Part shown: piece after piece, positions 49,211-60,828 of the stretch | How the letters are laid out: every line of letters starts with the position of its first letter | Numbering within the stretch: position 1 is the stretch's first letter | Translations under genes and position numbers: made by a program | The notes under the pieces: model-generated | Told to the model about the DNA's origin: nothing | Seen by the model: only the letters and a program-made list of their open reading frames with translations | Database searches by the model: none | Origin: Kuschelorhynchus macadamiae | Taxonomy: Eukaryota; Arthropoda; Insecta; Coleoptera; Curculionidae | Length of the DNA stretch: 64,000 nt | Assembly: GCA_030620095.1 (NCBI GenBank) | Contig: JAUTXW010001600.1 | Coordinates: forward strand, 1,632,501 to 1,696,500 | Direction: 5' to 3'

Positions 49211-50424
49211 GGAATTTACATATATATTCTATGGTTATTTATTAAATATGACTTTTAAAATAAAACTCATATAAATAGAACTAAAAAGGATGAAATAAAA
49301 GATGTATAAAAATTAAACTGACTTCAAAAAATGCACCTAAAATTGGAAAATAATATTATATTCCATCTGGAAAATTTTAGTCACCAAGCGAATAGAGATA
49401 GTAAAACAAAACACTCGTTACATAAATATATTTTGGTAATTAAGAATAAGTTTGGCTTTGACTTCACAGACACAGGGTATGGGATTCGCTTCTGGCGAGT
49501 TACTTCACAATATCTACTTCAAAAAAAACACTAAAAAGTAAAAAATAATATTTTATTCCACATTGAAAATTTGACTTTATGAAGTCATCTTCAAACTAAT
49601 TCTTAATAACTTAATCATAAACAGACATTTATATAATGAGTACCTACATATATAGGAATAAAATATTACTGTTTACTTTTTGTTGTTTATTATATTGATT
49701 TAGTAATTTTTATTTCATCCTTGTTAGTTTTCTTTATACAAAGTTTCAAGTTATAAAGCCTAAACTTAGGTTAAAATTTTAGACGCCTTGAGTCGATTGC
49801 ATATGAAATTTTACCAGAATCACCATATTAACATCAATACTTTTTTCCTGGCAATATAGTGAACGTGGTATAGATTGTCTTTCGCGCTCGTGTATACATG
49901 TAGAACATGTTAAATATGGCATCATTCTGCTATATTTAATATGTTTGCTATGGGACCACTCCAGTAACATCCTGAATATTCCCTATTTCATCCAAACTGG
50001 TCATACAAGACAATCACATACCATTGCTCTTTCCATTCATTTAACATCTTAATTCAGCTCAATACTTTTAATTATATAAGCAAATTTAATTCAATATCTA
50101 AATCAGATTTGTCAATAAGACAGAATTCTTAGACAATAAAAGCATGTAAGTTACATTAAAATTTCAATTATATTTGTGCCATAAATAAATAAATTCTTAT
50201 TCATCTCTCATAGAAAACCTTGTAGAGTGTAGAGGAAAATTTAAATGATTTTAGTTATCATAACACTTCCTTTTTGTTTGTGTATTTTTGCCTGTTTTTA
50301 TAAAAAACAATGTTTGTTTTTTTTTTCAAATAAATAAATATATATTAACAGAAAATAGTCATTAACATTTTTAGACTTAACAAATTACAAAATCAAAGTG
50401 CAACCTATCAAAATATAAAACAAG
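49211..50424. other. No gene seen
   Basis: AT-rich. Frames at 49331-49534 (+) and 49779-49970 (-) are unassigned. Confidence 0.35.
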
Positions 50425-50585
<161 letters not shown>

Positions 50586-50586
<1 letters not shown>

Positions 50587-50840
50587 CAAAGACATCTTAA
50601 AATAAAGCCTATTAGTTTTATTGTCCTATTCGTGATATTATCTATGTATTTGGCAAAAGTAAATTTGGAATTCAATAGCATTCCCAAGTCTTCAAAAGTA
50701 TCAACTCTTTTCAAGATTCTTTGGTTTAGTGTATAAATAATGTATTTTTTAAACAATGGAAACTTAATTTCTAGAAATAGAGATATCTCCAATAATATCA
50801 ACACAGGTGTAGGAACGATTTGGTTATGACACTTCACCAA
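50586..50840 (-). pseudogene. Non-LTR RT C-terminal fragment
   Basis: The minus strand encodes YIIYTLNQRILKRVDTFEDL, then GMLLNSKFTFAKYIDNITNR and TIKLIGFILR. This is the segment following the RT core in Jockey/I-type elements (LN-L-RV-DLG-LTF-HI-LGFI-R). It is opposite in orientation to the RT fragment at 47885, so the two are independent pieces or an inverted 5' fragment. The frame ends in the AT microsatellite. Confidence 0.65.
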
Positions 50841-51847
50841 ATTTCTTTATTTAATAAGGGTTCTCTAGTCGGATGTATAAAATTATATATATTACCATTA
50901 AAAATAAAATGTATTCAAAAGATAAAAGTAAACCAAAAAATTCTTATTGAAAGAGAATTCTGTTCCCCAGATGATTATTTTAACTTTTATATACAGATTA
51001 CGTCCTGCTTATATGTAGAGCCTAGTATGAATGAACTGTTCATTTAAATCATTGAAGAAATAGAGAACATCAAAATACCTTAGGGGTTCTGAGGGGTTTT
51101 CCAACATTGAAGACACAAGTGTTACATTTTGTAAACATTAACAAAATAGGTTGCCTTTTTTGAAAATACAGACCCCAAATAAATTTTGTCCCAGGCCAAA
51201 ACTAGGGTAAGCATGGCTCTGTATGAGAGTAATAGTTATCTTTTTAAAAATGATAAGTATATGGATCTCTTCATGTGAAATAAATCTTCAAAGCACTTTA
51301 TTTTGCTACTTATTTAACAAATTTTTCTAAAAGTTATCTTTAAATAGAAAATATTTTGAAAAGAAAAAATGCCTCATTATTATTAAAATATATAATTATT
51401 TTGACATATGAATTACCTCAGCAGTTCTATATTTATTCTCAGATGGACTATGGAAGCATTCCTCACTGCTTTGTCTGTCTACTCATAATTTTATATGCAA
51501 AGCAGATTTTCATTTTTTATTGTTGCCTGAGATACATACCCCGATTTGCCAAGATGGAGCCCACTGTGGTTAATACATCCATGAATTTACTTGGTTTTCC
51601 TAAAAATGCAACCACAACTATATATCATAATCATGTTATCAACCAAATACAAATGTTTTTGTCGAGGTTTTTCTTTTAACTAACATTTAGTGTGCACTAT
51701 ACATTAAAAAACCGATATATTGAAGAAAATCCGAAGAGGAACATTAAAGAAAATAGATGTATATACAAAAAAAGAATCTAGATGGCTTACCAATATGAAA
51801 TTTGTATGTTACAATATACTTTCTGATGTCCTAATTTGATAGCCCAT
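50841..51847. other. No gene recognised
   Basis: Frames at 50820-51047 and 51356-51679 (+) are open by chance or derive from something I cannot name. Confidence 0.3.
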
Positions 51848-52009
51848 TTAAATTGCTGAATCTAACTTTCTAGTAATCTCGTTCTTGAAATTGCATTTAA
51901 ATGGGCGAAAAACTGAGAATTCAGGACTTATCGGGAACACAGTAAAAGCTTGCATATTATTTCTGCACGTTTCACAACCAACTAACAATTTACAGGCATT
52001 TTTCGTCAT
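51848..52009 (-). other. Unassigned 53-codon frame near the right TIR
   Basis: The minus-strand frame from ATG 52009 reads MTKNACKLLVGCETCRNNM, then a Phe/Pro-rich stretch, and stops at 51848. It points inward from the right terminus of the 8.7-kb element, where a transposon gene would start. It has four Cys residues but no domain I recognise. A short inverted pair (GCCCATTTAAATTGC at 51842, GCATTTAAATGGGC at 51892) sits inside it. Confidence 0.2.
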
Positions 52010-52420
52010 GTTAGTAAAACTTATTTTATTGTATCTTAACACCGATACGGTAGCAGTAGAATTAATACGTAGCTATTTGCTATTTTTATAAACTAGGTAA
52101 TTCTTTGAGAACGATTTAACTTATTATTCAGGAATATTAATAACATGTTATCAAACATAAATAAAAAAACACAATTGACAATATTACTAATATTGTCGGA
52201 AATATGTACTTCTTTAGAACAATAATGCACTTTGGCAACAGTGACAGAAGTTTCTTACATCATTGGCGTGCATGTTTATGTATTTCGACGTTTAAGGCCA
52301 ACGACGAATTCCATGCATTCCAATGTGTCGGGATTTCGACTGTTAGCGCCAGTGACGGTTATGTGTAATGTAAGTTCGGGCAAGTGAAGTTTAGGGCCAA
52401 ATACATCGAACCTTTATAAG

Positions 52421-53095
52421 TCGAAGTTGCCATTGGAAAGTGTAGTTTATTTTACGGTTTTGTGGTTAAGGCTAGGATTTCCTAGAGAACGTTTCATTAT
52501 GAAAGAAGTTAAATGTAATAGTCATATTGTAGTTGATTGGTCTTCATTCTGCAGGGAGATATGCATTCAGTGGGTAGTTACCAATTCGCGACAAATCGGC
52601 GGAGTTGGAAAAATTGTAGAGATAGATGAAGCCAAATTTGGAAAGAGAAAATATAATCGGAGACGTAGAATCGAAGGCAAGTAGTTGTTTGTAGGATTTG
52701 AAAGAGACTCTAAAAGAGTTTTTTTAGTTCCTGTTGAAAATAGAACTACAGAATCTTCGCTGGCTGTTATCAAACAGTGGATACTTCCAGGCTCTATTAT
52801 TGTGTCCGATTGTTGGAAATCTTATCGATGTTTTGCAGAGTGAAGGTTTTCAACACCTACTAATTAATCATTAACTTCAATTTGTAGATCCTACCAACCC
52901 ACAAATTCATACCCGAAATATAGAACGCACGTGGCGGGACGTAAGAGGCGCAATTCCATGATATGGGAGGAAGGAAGCACATTTTATTGGATATTTAGCA
53001 GAATTTTTATTTAAACGCTCATTTTTATTTTCAGCAAATATCCATAATTTTTTTATTCAAATAGCTCACGTACATCCATCTAATTTAGGTTACAT
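52421..53095 (+). pseudogene. Merlin transposase, catalytic half
   Basis: Resumes the gene at SKLPLESVVYFTVLWLRL. It continues with VVDWSSFCREICIQWV, IVEIDEAKFGKRKYN (first Asp), IIVSDCWKSY (second Asp) and HTRNIERTWRDVRGAIP (distal Glu/Arg region), then GYLAEFLFKR. The order matches ISXO2-like DDE transposases of the Merlin superfamily. Damage: a TAG at 52681-52683 where Trp is usual, a frameshift near 52840, a TAA near 52871 and a TGA after GAIP. Inactive. The right Merlin terminus was not identified. Confidence 0.85.
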
Positions 53096-53179
53096 ATTTT
53101 TGTTTTAAATAAATAAATATAAAATTACTTATTGTTTTTATTTTAAAACTTAGAACTAATTAGAGAAAATTGATTTTTA

Positions 53180-53320
53180 AAGTTAGTTTGGTTAGAAAAG
53201 GTTAGGTTAGGTTTGGTTAGGATGGATTATAGGTTAGGATAGGTTTGGTTAAGATAGGTTAGGTTAGGTTTGGTTCGGATATGTTAGGTTAGGATTGGTT
53301 AGATTTTGTTAGTTTAGCGT
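53180..53320. repeat. Degenerate TTAGG array
   Basis: GGTTAGGTTAGGTTTGGTTA and variants (TTAGG with T and GA insertions) for about 140 bp. TTAGG is the canonical insect telomere unit, so this is an interstitial telomere-like tract. Confidence 0.8.
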
Positions 53321-53676
53321 AAAATATTAGTATAATACATCTAGGAAATAAATGCTATAGCATCTATGATTCTAATTTCAAGATTATAATCTCGAAAACG
53401 AGAAAATATTCTAACCAGCAATTTACTATTTCAAAAACATTTTTCATATGCACCCGACAAAAACTGGGGAAAATTTACTCTTACCCGTTTACTCTTCTTT
53501 CGTAATCTTGCGATTTTGTCACATTTTCGAACTTCTTTACTGACGTGACTATTGTGCAATATTTAATATTTTTATAAATTTGAGGCTATGTTGTTGAAAA
53601 AATTAAAAAAAAGCGTTTTAAATTCGTTTTTTTTGTGTAGAACTGCTTTTTTACTTAGAACTGCTTTCTTACTTAG
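53321..53676. other. No gene seen
   Basis: AT-rich. A short duplication, GAACTGCTTT(T/C)TTACTTAG, lies at about 53640-53676 against the transposon end. Confidence 0.4.
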
Positions 53677-55386
53677 TGTCCAGAAATTGATTTGTCCTTT
53701 TAAAAGCTTCTCAAAAATATGTAATAGTATGGGTCTATTTTAATAAACAACAACAAAAATCCTAATTTTTATAATTATCATCCCAAATTTTGCAGTAGGC
53801 CATGCAAAACGATACCGTTTTCTTTTGTTTTCTTGGAAGCAAATGACATTTCCCAATTTTGTACGCGTATATAAAATATAGCGCTAGTTTTTTGTATTTA
53901 TTTATTGTGTAAAAATATATTTGTATTATTATGGAAGAAAACCAAACTTTCGAACATTATGAAAAGTACGATATGTTAGCTTGTTTTATATTAAGTAATG
54001 AAAATGTTGAAGCGGCTTCTGAGATGTATTTTAACAGGTAAATAGTTAATTTTTAGGTATGTTAAAATACTATTGCTTAATATCCACTTTTTATCGGATA
54101 AAAAAGAATTTACTTAATCACGGATCATTTATCAAACCTCGTACAAAAACACATAATAAAGAAACTTAGGAGGCGGAGGAAATTACGGTTTTGGCTAATG
54201 CAGAAGCTTACCCTACAAACTCTTGTAGGGCCAGTGAAAAGAGCATAGGGATTCCAAAAACTAGAGTTCAAGAAATTCTAAAAAAGCACAAATACCACCG
54301 ATACAAATTTAGGCTCGTGCAGCACTTACAGCCAGGGGATGCAGAGCGTCGGGTAGTCTTCTGCAATTGGTTTCGAGAAAGATGCGATATGGTTAGAGAT
54401 TTTGAAAGGAAGGGTATATGGTCAGACGAAGCACATTTCGGTAATTCTGGTATACTCAATAGGCACAACAGTAGATTCTGGTCCCAGGAAAATCAACACC
54501 AAATATTTCCCAGAAGACAGCAGGACAGGTTTGGTCTAAATGTGTCCTGCTTCATATTAGGAACACATATAAAATTTTATATATTTGAGGGAAATCTAAC
54601 AGCCAATCGCTATATAGAAATTTTAGAGGCAGCTATACCTGAATTACTTAACGATGTTCCTCTAGCGCAAAATAACGAAATTTATTTTCAACAGGATGGT
54701 GCTCCTGCACACAATTCTGGAATGACGAGATTATTTCTGGACAATAATTTTACCAATCAACGGATCGGAACAAATGGACCTATAAGATGGCCCCCTAGGT
54801 CCCCAGATTTGTCGATTTTAGATTTCTTTCTATGGGGATATCTGGAAAATAGAATTTACAAAGACCACTAGAATAATGTCCAAGATTTAGGAAATGCAAT
54901 AACAGAAAATTTTCGCTATTTAAAAAATCATCCCGTTATTTTGCTTAATTCCCTAAAACGAATACGAAAATTGTGCGAAGCATGCATAGAACAAAATGGA
55001 AATCAGTTTGAACAGTTCTTTTGATTTCCTTGGTTACTGTAGTTCTTATACGACAGTTGATTTTTGCTGAAAGGCTTGTTACATAATAATTTATTACTGT
55101 TTTGTTCTTGTGTTACATAAATCTAGGTAGGTGGTATTTTTTTTGGTGCGAAATTATCAATACATATTTTGATAAATAGATTTAATTACATATTTATTTT
55201 GATTTATTGTTAGGATGTAGATATTGTTAACGACTTTAAATAAAAGGCAGCATTGTTTTGCATGGCCTACTGCAAAATTTGGGATGATAATTATAAAAAT
55301 TAGGATTTTTGTTGTTGTTTATTAAAATACCCATACTATTATATATTTTTGAGAAGCTTTTAAAAGGACAAATCAATTTCTGGACA
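53677..55386 (+). mobile_element. DD41D transposon with 133-bp TIRs
   Basis: Inverted arms 53678-53810 and 55255-55385 begin GTCCAGAAATTGATTTGTCC and are nearly identical, running inward to GGCCATGCAAAAC. No clear TA duplication is visible. A MITE begins six bases past the right end. The body is one transposase gene. Confidence 0.85.
53931..55024 (+). pseudogene. DD41D transposase, lightly damaged
   Basis: ATG 53931 opens EENQTFEHYEKYDMLACFIL, leading to EAASEMYFNR of the DUF4817 region. A disturbed stretch (54039-54110) contains an extra 19 or so bases and frameshifts, with STFYRIKKNLLNHGSF readable in another frame. From about 54190 one long frame gives KGIWSDEAHFGNSGILNRHN (first Asp), YFQQDGAPAH (second) and RSPDLSILDFFLWGY (third), 41 residues between the last two. 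A TAG at 54869-54871 precedes the C-terminal 50 codons, which end at TGA 55022-55024. Confidence 0.85.
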
Positions 55387-55392
55387 AATATA

Positions 55393-55732
55393 CAGGGTGT
55401 CCCATTTAAAAAACACAAACTTTGGGTCATATCTAAAAAATAACAACTCAAATGAAAAATATGACTACGCCACTGGATCCAGCGTAAAAACTGCATAATC
55501 AGCAATTTTTCCCTTTGCGTTAAGTTAAAGGATAACCGAGATACGAGGGGGGTTCCAAAATGCAAAATTTTCTATTTCGCCCTGTATCTCATAAACGAAG
55601 AAGGCTATGAAAATTTTGTTTACGGCTTCATGAGTTTCACAAAAAATTAGCTGAGGTTCGTGAAAACCGCAAGGTTCTATCTTTAAAAATAAGCGAGATA
55701 CCCTGTTTTTGCAACCAAATCCGGACACCCTG
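55393..55732. mobile_element. MITE, 340 bp, TA duplication
   Basis: Ends CAGGGTGTCC and GGACACCCTG, TA at 55391-55392 and 55733-55734. It has internal ATACGAGG and CCCTGTATCTCATAAACGA words. The 27277 element is a relative. It lies in the 5' flank of the transposase fossil that follows. Confidence 0.85.
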
Positions 55733-55744
55733 TACAGAAAACGG

Positions 55745-56721
55745 TAACGTAATAAATCCACAGTCTGTCCAAAAAAAAGTATCAGAAGCGCTAAAATTGA
55801 ACATTGAAGAAAAACGCGATAATATTCTAGCGAAAAAATGCGAAAAAAGAAAACGAAAAAAAAACAGCAAAACTCAAGATTTAAACCTGTGCATGAAGAT
55901 GGAAGTAAGAAATGTAATATACTACTTATACAAATTCAAACGTTCACATAACACTTCCAGTTTTAAAGGACACTTTAAGGGACCGTGGCATTTTAGAAAT
56001 TGGGCTTAAATCTTTGTCAAAATTAATCAAGTATCTAGGAATTTCGTATAGAAAAAACTGCATTTAAAGATATTTGTGTGAGCTACCAAATATAGTAGGT
56101 CAGCGAGTCACCTTTTTAAGAAAATATGTTGAAAATTTCATTTCAAAATTAAGTAGTTATTTTTTTGGAAATGGTTATTCCAAATTTACATAGACCCTCA
56201 TTAATCATTTTGGAAGATGCGTCATATCATTCTAAAATTTTAAACACAACCAAATTCATCCTGGAAAAAAAAGTGACATTTTTCAGTAGTTATTAACAAA
56301 AAATCAAAATCCCGCTTCAAATTTATTAAATGCAGAATTGTTTTCAATAGACAACAACAAAGACACAAAAGATTTACGCAGTGGATGAAATTTTAGGGAA
56401 CATGTACATGAGGTTTTACGCTTGCCTCCTTACTAATGTCGATTTAATGCCATCGAGCTAATATGGGCCGGCGCAAAATCTTATTATGAAAAACATGTTG
56501 GCGCAGGACTTATATCAGAAGAAGTTTTAAAGGTATGGCAATACTCTTTAGATCATATATCAGAGGACAATTGGAGAAAGGTGGTAGAACATACCAAAAA
56601 AATTATTATGCTGCTATTATATCGAGAAAAACTGTTAGATGTCCAAATAAATCCAGTAATTTTTTCAGTATCTGAATATGATAGTAATACATCTGAAGAT
56701 GGCTCAGCGAGCGAATTTTAA
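55745..56721 (+). pseudogene. DDE transposase fossil, relative of 12044-14819
   Basis: Begins with a helix-turn-helix-like PQSVQKKVSEALKLNI and a basic linker KKCEKRKRKK. After a frameshift comes RGILEIGLKSLSKLIKYLG, the same stretch as in the 13.86-kb copy. The first-Asp region is missing and the second is reduced to an EDASYHS-like remnant. LPPY-CRFNAIELIWAGAKSYYEKH with the Glu is kept, then EDNWRKVVEHTKK and an acidic tail to TAA 56719-56721. Many stops. No inverted 5' copy is evident downstream. Confidence 0.75.
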
Positions 56722-57582
56722 ATTTTATAATATTATTTTTTAGCTATTATTTTGTAGTGTATATATGTACTTATCATTTTTATTGTGGTAATAAGTCTGT
56801 TTAATGTTTCACGAATCTTAGACAAAGCCTTTTGTGCTTCTGATATTTTTTTTAGTTAAATCCTGTGTTTTGTATTTTTCTAAGTGCCGCATATTTAGAA
56901 CAAATATTCTAAAATAAATACAAATAAATCTTGCTCAATATTGAAATGTGTATTTGTTTCGCGTATAGCTAACAAATATTTCTTTGAATAAACTCCTTTT
57001 TTATTTCAGTTAAAATAATCTCTGTTATCAGTATGTAAATTTTTGCTCCTATTCAAACTAGCTTATTAAAATGAAACCCCATTTTGACACAAGTTGCCTG
57101 AAGACAACAAATATATAAATTTTATAATACAATTTTGGCTATAAGTTCTTTAATCTTGTACTCAAGTTTGGATTCAAATCAAAAGAATACGTAGCATCCC
57201 TTATTTAGAGAGCTTTTTAAAACCTTTTGATATCAAAAATGTATTTATTTGACCAAATTTTAGAGCTTACAACCCTTTGGTTTCTCTTATTATCAGATAT
57301 ATAATATTATAACACGAATACAGCCATTCACATTAAAGTTTTTTTTAATGACCGCATAAAATATATTTTTTTTAAATTCTGAATATACCCAAATCGAACT
57401 TGACAAATAAAACTTAACCTTGTTACCATCTGACTTGAAAGGTAAAACTTTTAAATCAGCTGTTAATAATCGGCCATATTTTATTTTTCTCTTGTATACA
57501 TTTAGAGGAACACTGCTTTTTTCGATTTAATTCAGATTTTACATGACGTCAGATCCGACTTATTAGACTGCCCTTTACTATA
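56722..57582. other. No gene seen
   Basis: AT-rich unassigned sequence. Confidence 0.4.
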
Positions 57583-58262
57583 CCTGGTGTTTCAAAAAAT
57601 CGGGTCACTGATTAATCACGATTCTGCTCAAACCGGTTGACGTAAAAAGCTGAGTTTTGGCATACAGGTTCATTGTATGATGTAGAGGTTCGATAAGATA
57701 GGATTTTTCAAAACTCAAATTTCAAGGGGGTGAAACCGTCCCTTAAATATTACAATAATTTTATTTAAAAAACGGTTGGTTTTTCGGAAAAACGCTTAAA
57801 CTGTGTATTTTATTTGATTATTTTACATATTTTAAAATTTATTAAAAATTTATACAGGGTGTTTCAAAAAATCGGACCACAGATTAATCACGATTCTGCT
57901 CAAGCCGCTTGACGTAGAAAGCTGAATTTTGGCAAACGGTTGATTGTAGGATGTGTAGGTTCGATAAGAAGGGATTTTTTAGAAATCAGGTTTTTTATTT
58001 AAAAAACGGTTAGTTTTTCAAAAAAAAAACGCTTGAATAGGTATATTTTATTTTAGTGTTTTACATATTTTTTGAAAATGTATACAGAGTGGTCCAAAAA
58101 AATCGGAAATAATTTATAAACAAAAATCTCCCTGACAAGAAAAAGAAAATGCAACAAAAAAATTCGCTTAAGTTCCAGTTTATATCCCTTTCGTTATCGC
58201 CATATGCGAACAAATTGGCGGATACTCGTTAGTAATTGTAAGTAATAGTAACTCGATTGTGA
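57583..58262. repeat. Tandem repeat R2, locus 3 (three units)
   Basis: Units start at 57583 (mutated CCTGGTGTTTC), 57855 (CAGGGTGTTTCAAAAAATCG) and 58085 (CAGAGTGGTCC). Each carries GATTAATCACGATTCTGCTC where complete and an AAAAACGGTT(G/A)GTTTTTC middle. The array ends in the CCCTTTCGTTATCGCCATA tail as at 22.5 kb. Confidence 0.8.
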
Positions 58263-58447
58263 TAGTTTTTAACGATAAATGAACGAGTTTTTAATTTGTT
58301 TGTGTTTAGAATATAAAAAAAGATTCGGATATTAATTTACTCATGTAGTTAATGTAGGCGTTAATAGGTGCAACTAAATTGTGTAATCTAATAAAATGTA
58401 ACTATTTCGAGTTTGCATGTCTTATAAAATTTGTTTTCGTGTTTCAG
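58263..58447. other. Unassigned, contains a candidate splice acceptor
   Basis: Ends with the pyrimidine-rich TTTGTTTTCGTGTTTCAG (58430-58447). Confidence 0.3.
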
Positions 58448-58485
58448 ACCCGGCCAGTGTTATATATTTCCATCATCCAAATAAG
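58448..58485 (+). other. Candidate 38-nt microexon
   Basis: Flanked by a good acceptor (TTTTCGTGTTTCAG) and a near-perfect donor (AAG|GTAAGTGGG). If the preceding exon supplies a G, the exon reads (D)PASVIYFHHPNK and ends in phase 0. The pattern D-P-x3-(I/L)-YFH-P resembles the N-terminal longin region of HPS4-like proteins, but that is a guess from 13 residues. No companion exon was found. Chance occurrence remains quite possible. Confidence 0.3.
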
Positions 58486-59049
58486 GTAAGTGGGACTTTC
58501 TGTAATAAAGTTTATTCATTTCATCTTTTAAACCGTAAATAACAAGTATTTAGTTATTATTTGTTCTCAGTAACATTTGAGAACCATAGTTGGCTATGGA
58601 ATTAGTTTACTGAAAACAATATCCGTCGTTAAGCTGGCCGTCAAAGTTGACACTTTTTTCGCCTTTTAGATGCATTTATGCATCATTTAAAAGTGCACAA
58701 AGTTGAGGCCTAGATAAAAAAATAAAAGTTTTGGGCAATATTATTTTAAGATGGAACATAACCACTAAGGTATGTTTTTTGGAATATTACATATTATAAG
58801 ATTAGATTTAGCTTTGAGGAAAATCTGTAATTTTAAACAATGCAGTGTAATATTTTTGTTATTTTCTAAATTCTACTATTTCAAAAGTATTTTTGTTTAT
58901 GTTCTCCGCACATCTCCGGTTCAGCATATTTGTTTTTATATTCTCTAATACTTCTTTATAAATTTCCCGTTGAAAAAAGTTACCCCAAAATACCCCCAAA
59001 TAAAAAAATGAATTTATTTTCTAATATTATTTCATTTTTTTCACATATA
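58486..59049. other. No gene seen
   Basis: AT-rich; would be intron if the microexon is real. Confidence 0.35.
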
Positions 59050-60102
59050 CCGGGTGACCACGAAATTACTAACAAGGCTGTAACTTTTTTAAGATAAGTA
59101 CTATTAACATGAAATTTTACAGTGATATATGGTTACTTATGAGGAAGATTTTCGATGTATAAACAATCGACTGTCGTTTCCGGTTTAACCGGAAATGCTA
59201 TCAACTTTAATATTTTAAATGGAACCCTGTATATTGATTTATTTTTGAATTTTAAAAATTTTAGTGAATAATTCCGTTTTTTGGAAAAACAAATGAAGAG
59301 AGTTCCAATTTAATACTGTAAATAGTGTTTGTTATGCAACTCATTGCATCTAATGTGACAATTAGGATACTTCCGGTTTACCCGGAAAGGTATTTCAAAC
59401 GATATTTTCTCGTTCTATTTTAATGGGACGAGACCTATAAACCATATTGCACTGTGCAGTTACCTTTTTAACGCTTCGGCTGATAAATGACAAATATTAA
59501 ATTTCTGATTCAAGGTGGCTTTCAATTGCAAATATCTCGAAAAGTACTTGATGTAGGTATAGGGTATGATACACAAAAGTATTTCAAATTGTTTGAAGAT
59601 TTAGATGTTGAGTAGGTTTATAGGTCGTCCCATTAAAATAAAACGAGAAAATATCGTTTGAAAGTGATTTTTCACTACGTTTACGGGTAAACCGGAAGTA
59701 TCCTAATTGTCACATTAGATGCAATGAGTTACATAACAAACACTATTTACAGTAATAAATTGGGACTATCTTCATTTGTTTTTCCAAAAAACGGATTTAT
59801 TCATTGAAATTTTTAAAGTTTCGTTCGCCATTTTTGTGAAAAATATCAGGAATTGGCATAGGGTATGATACATATTTTTTGTTTAGAATTTAGTGTAGAA
59901 TTCAAAAATATATCAATATACAGGGTGTTCCATTTAAAATATTAAAGTTGATAGCATTTCCGGTTAAACCGGAAACGGCAGTCGATTGTTTATGCAGCGA
60001 AAATCTTCCTCATAAGTAACCGTATGTTATTGTAAAATTTCATGTTACTAGTACTTATCTTAAAAAGGTTACAGCCTTGTTAGTAATTTCGTGGTCACTC
60101 AG
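59050..60102. repeat. Foldback element with CCGGTTTAACCGG motifs
   Basis: Outer ends CCGGGTGACCACGAAATTAC and, on the other strand, CTGAGTGACCACGAAATTAC; TA flanks both. Arms of roughly 400-450 bp are inverted copies. Each arm carries two near-palindromes: TTTCCGGTTTAACCGGAAA and ACTTCCGGTTTACCCGGAAA. Sub-termini GGAACCCTGTA (about 59233) and TACAGGGTGTTCC (about 59920) suggest each arm contains a smaller element of about 185 bp. No protein coding. Confidence 0.8.
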
Positions 60103-60104
60103 TA

Positions 60105-60537
60105 TATTAGTATGGGTCAATCTTGTAAGTTTATTTAGACTAACTTCTGCAAATCCGATTAACTTCAAATTTGGTAGGCATTCATAAAACGGGTAATAAT
60201 GCAATATGACATTATGAAGTTGACAGCTTTTCTTTTTTTCGAGGGGGTGGAGGGGAGTACAAATCTGGTAATCACATTTAAAACTACATTCCGATGAGTA
60301 AGAGACTTGAAATTTGGTATGTACATAAGTTGTGGGATAACAAAAGACGATGGAGATGTCTTAAAAAAGTGTCCGAATAATGTCACATTTTGACAGCTGT
60401 CAAAAGACTGGCGAAAAATGGACCTATCGTAAATCTGAAACCGAATATCGAATGCGCTAAGTTTCCTCTAAAACTCTTAGCCGTTGCTGTAGGTATAATA
60501 GCCGAGCGCTATATAGAAGATAATCTGGGACACTCTG
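60105..60537. other. Repeat-like fragment ending at a transposon terminus
   Basis: Two loosely repeated AACTTCAAATTTGGTA-type boxes (about 60161 and 60305). The right end GGGACACTCTGTA runs straight into (TA)n. The left terminus is not found. Confidence 0.45.
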
Positions 60538-60560
60538 TATATATATATATATATATATAT

Positions 60561-60611
<51 letters not shown>
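60538..60611. repeat. (TA)n microsatellite
   Basis: TA units with one TACATACA interruption, beginning at a CTGTA transposon end. Confidence 0.96.
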
Positions 60612-60612
<1 letters not shown>

Positions 60613-60828
60613 GGATGGAATTGTTTTTCCACTCCACACTCCCCAGGAGAGATAAAGACATTCAATTTTGCAAAAAAGTATTTAAAATACCGGTTGTAAG
60701 TAGATAAGGATTGAAGACATTTAAAATTATCTTGTTGTATCTACAATAGAAGAAATTCTAGATCTTATACCCAGAAATAATTACAATCTCTCTATTTTTT
60801 TTGTTTGTTTATTGTCCAGCTCTTATTT

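Noticed and set aside
54039..54060. A possible very short intron (GTAAAT…TTTTTAG) in the 53.9-kb transposase
   Set aside because: About 19-20 bases is too short for splicing, and removing it does not restore the expected frame; more likely an insertion mutation.
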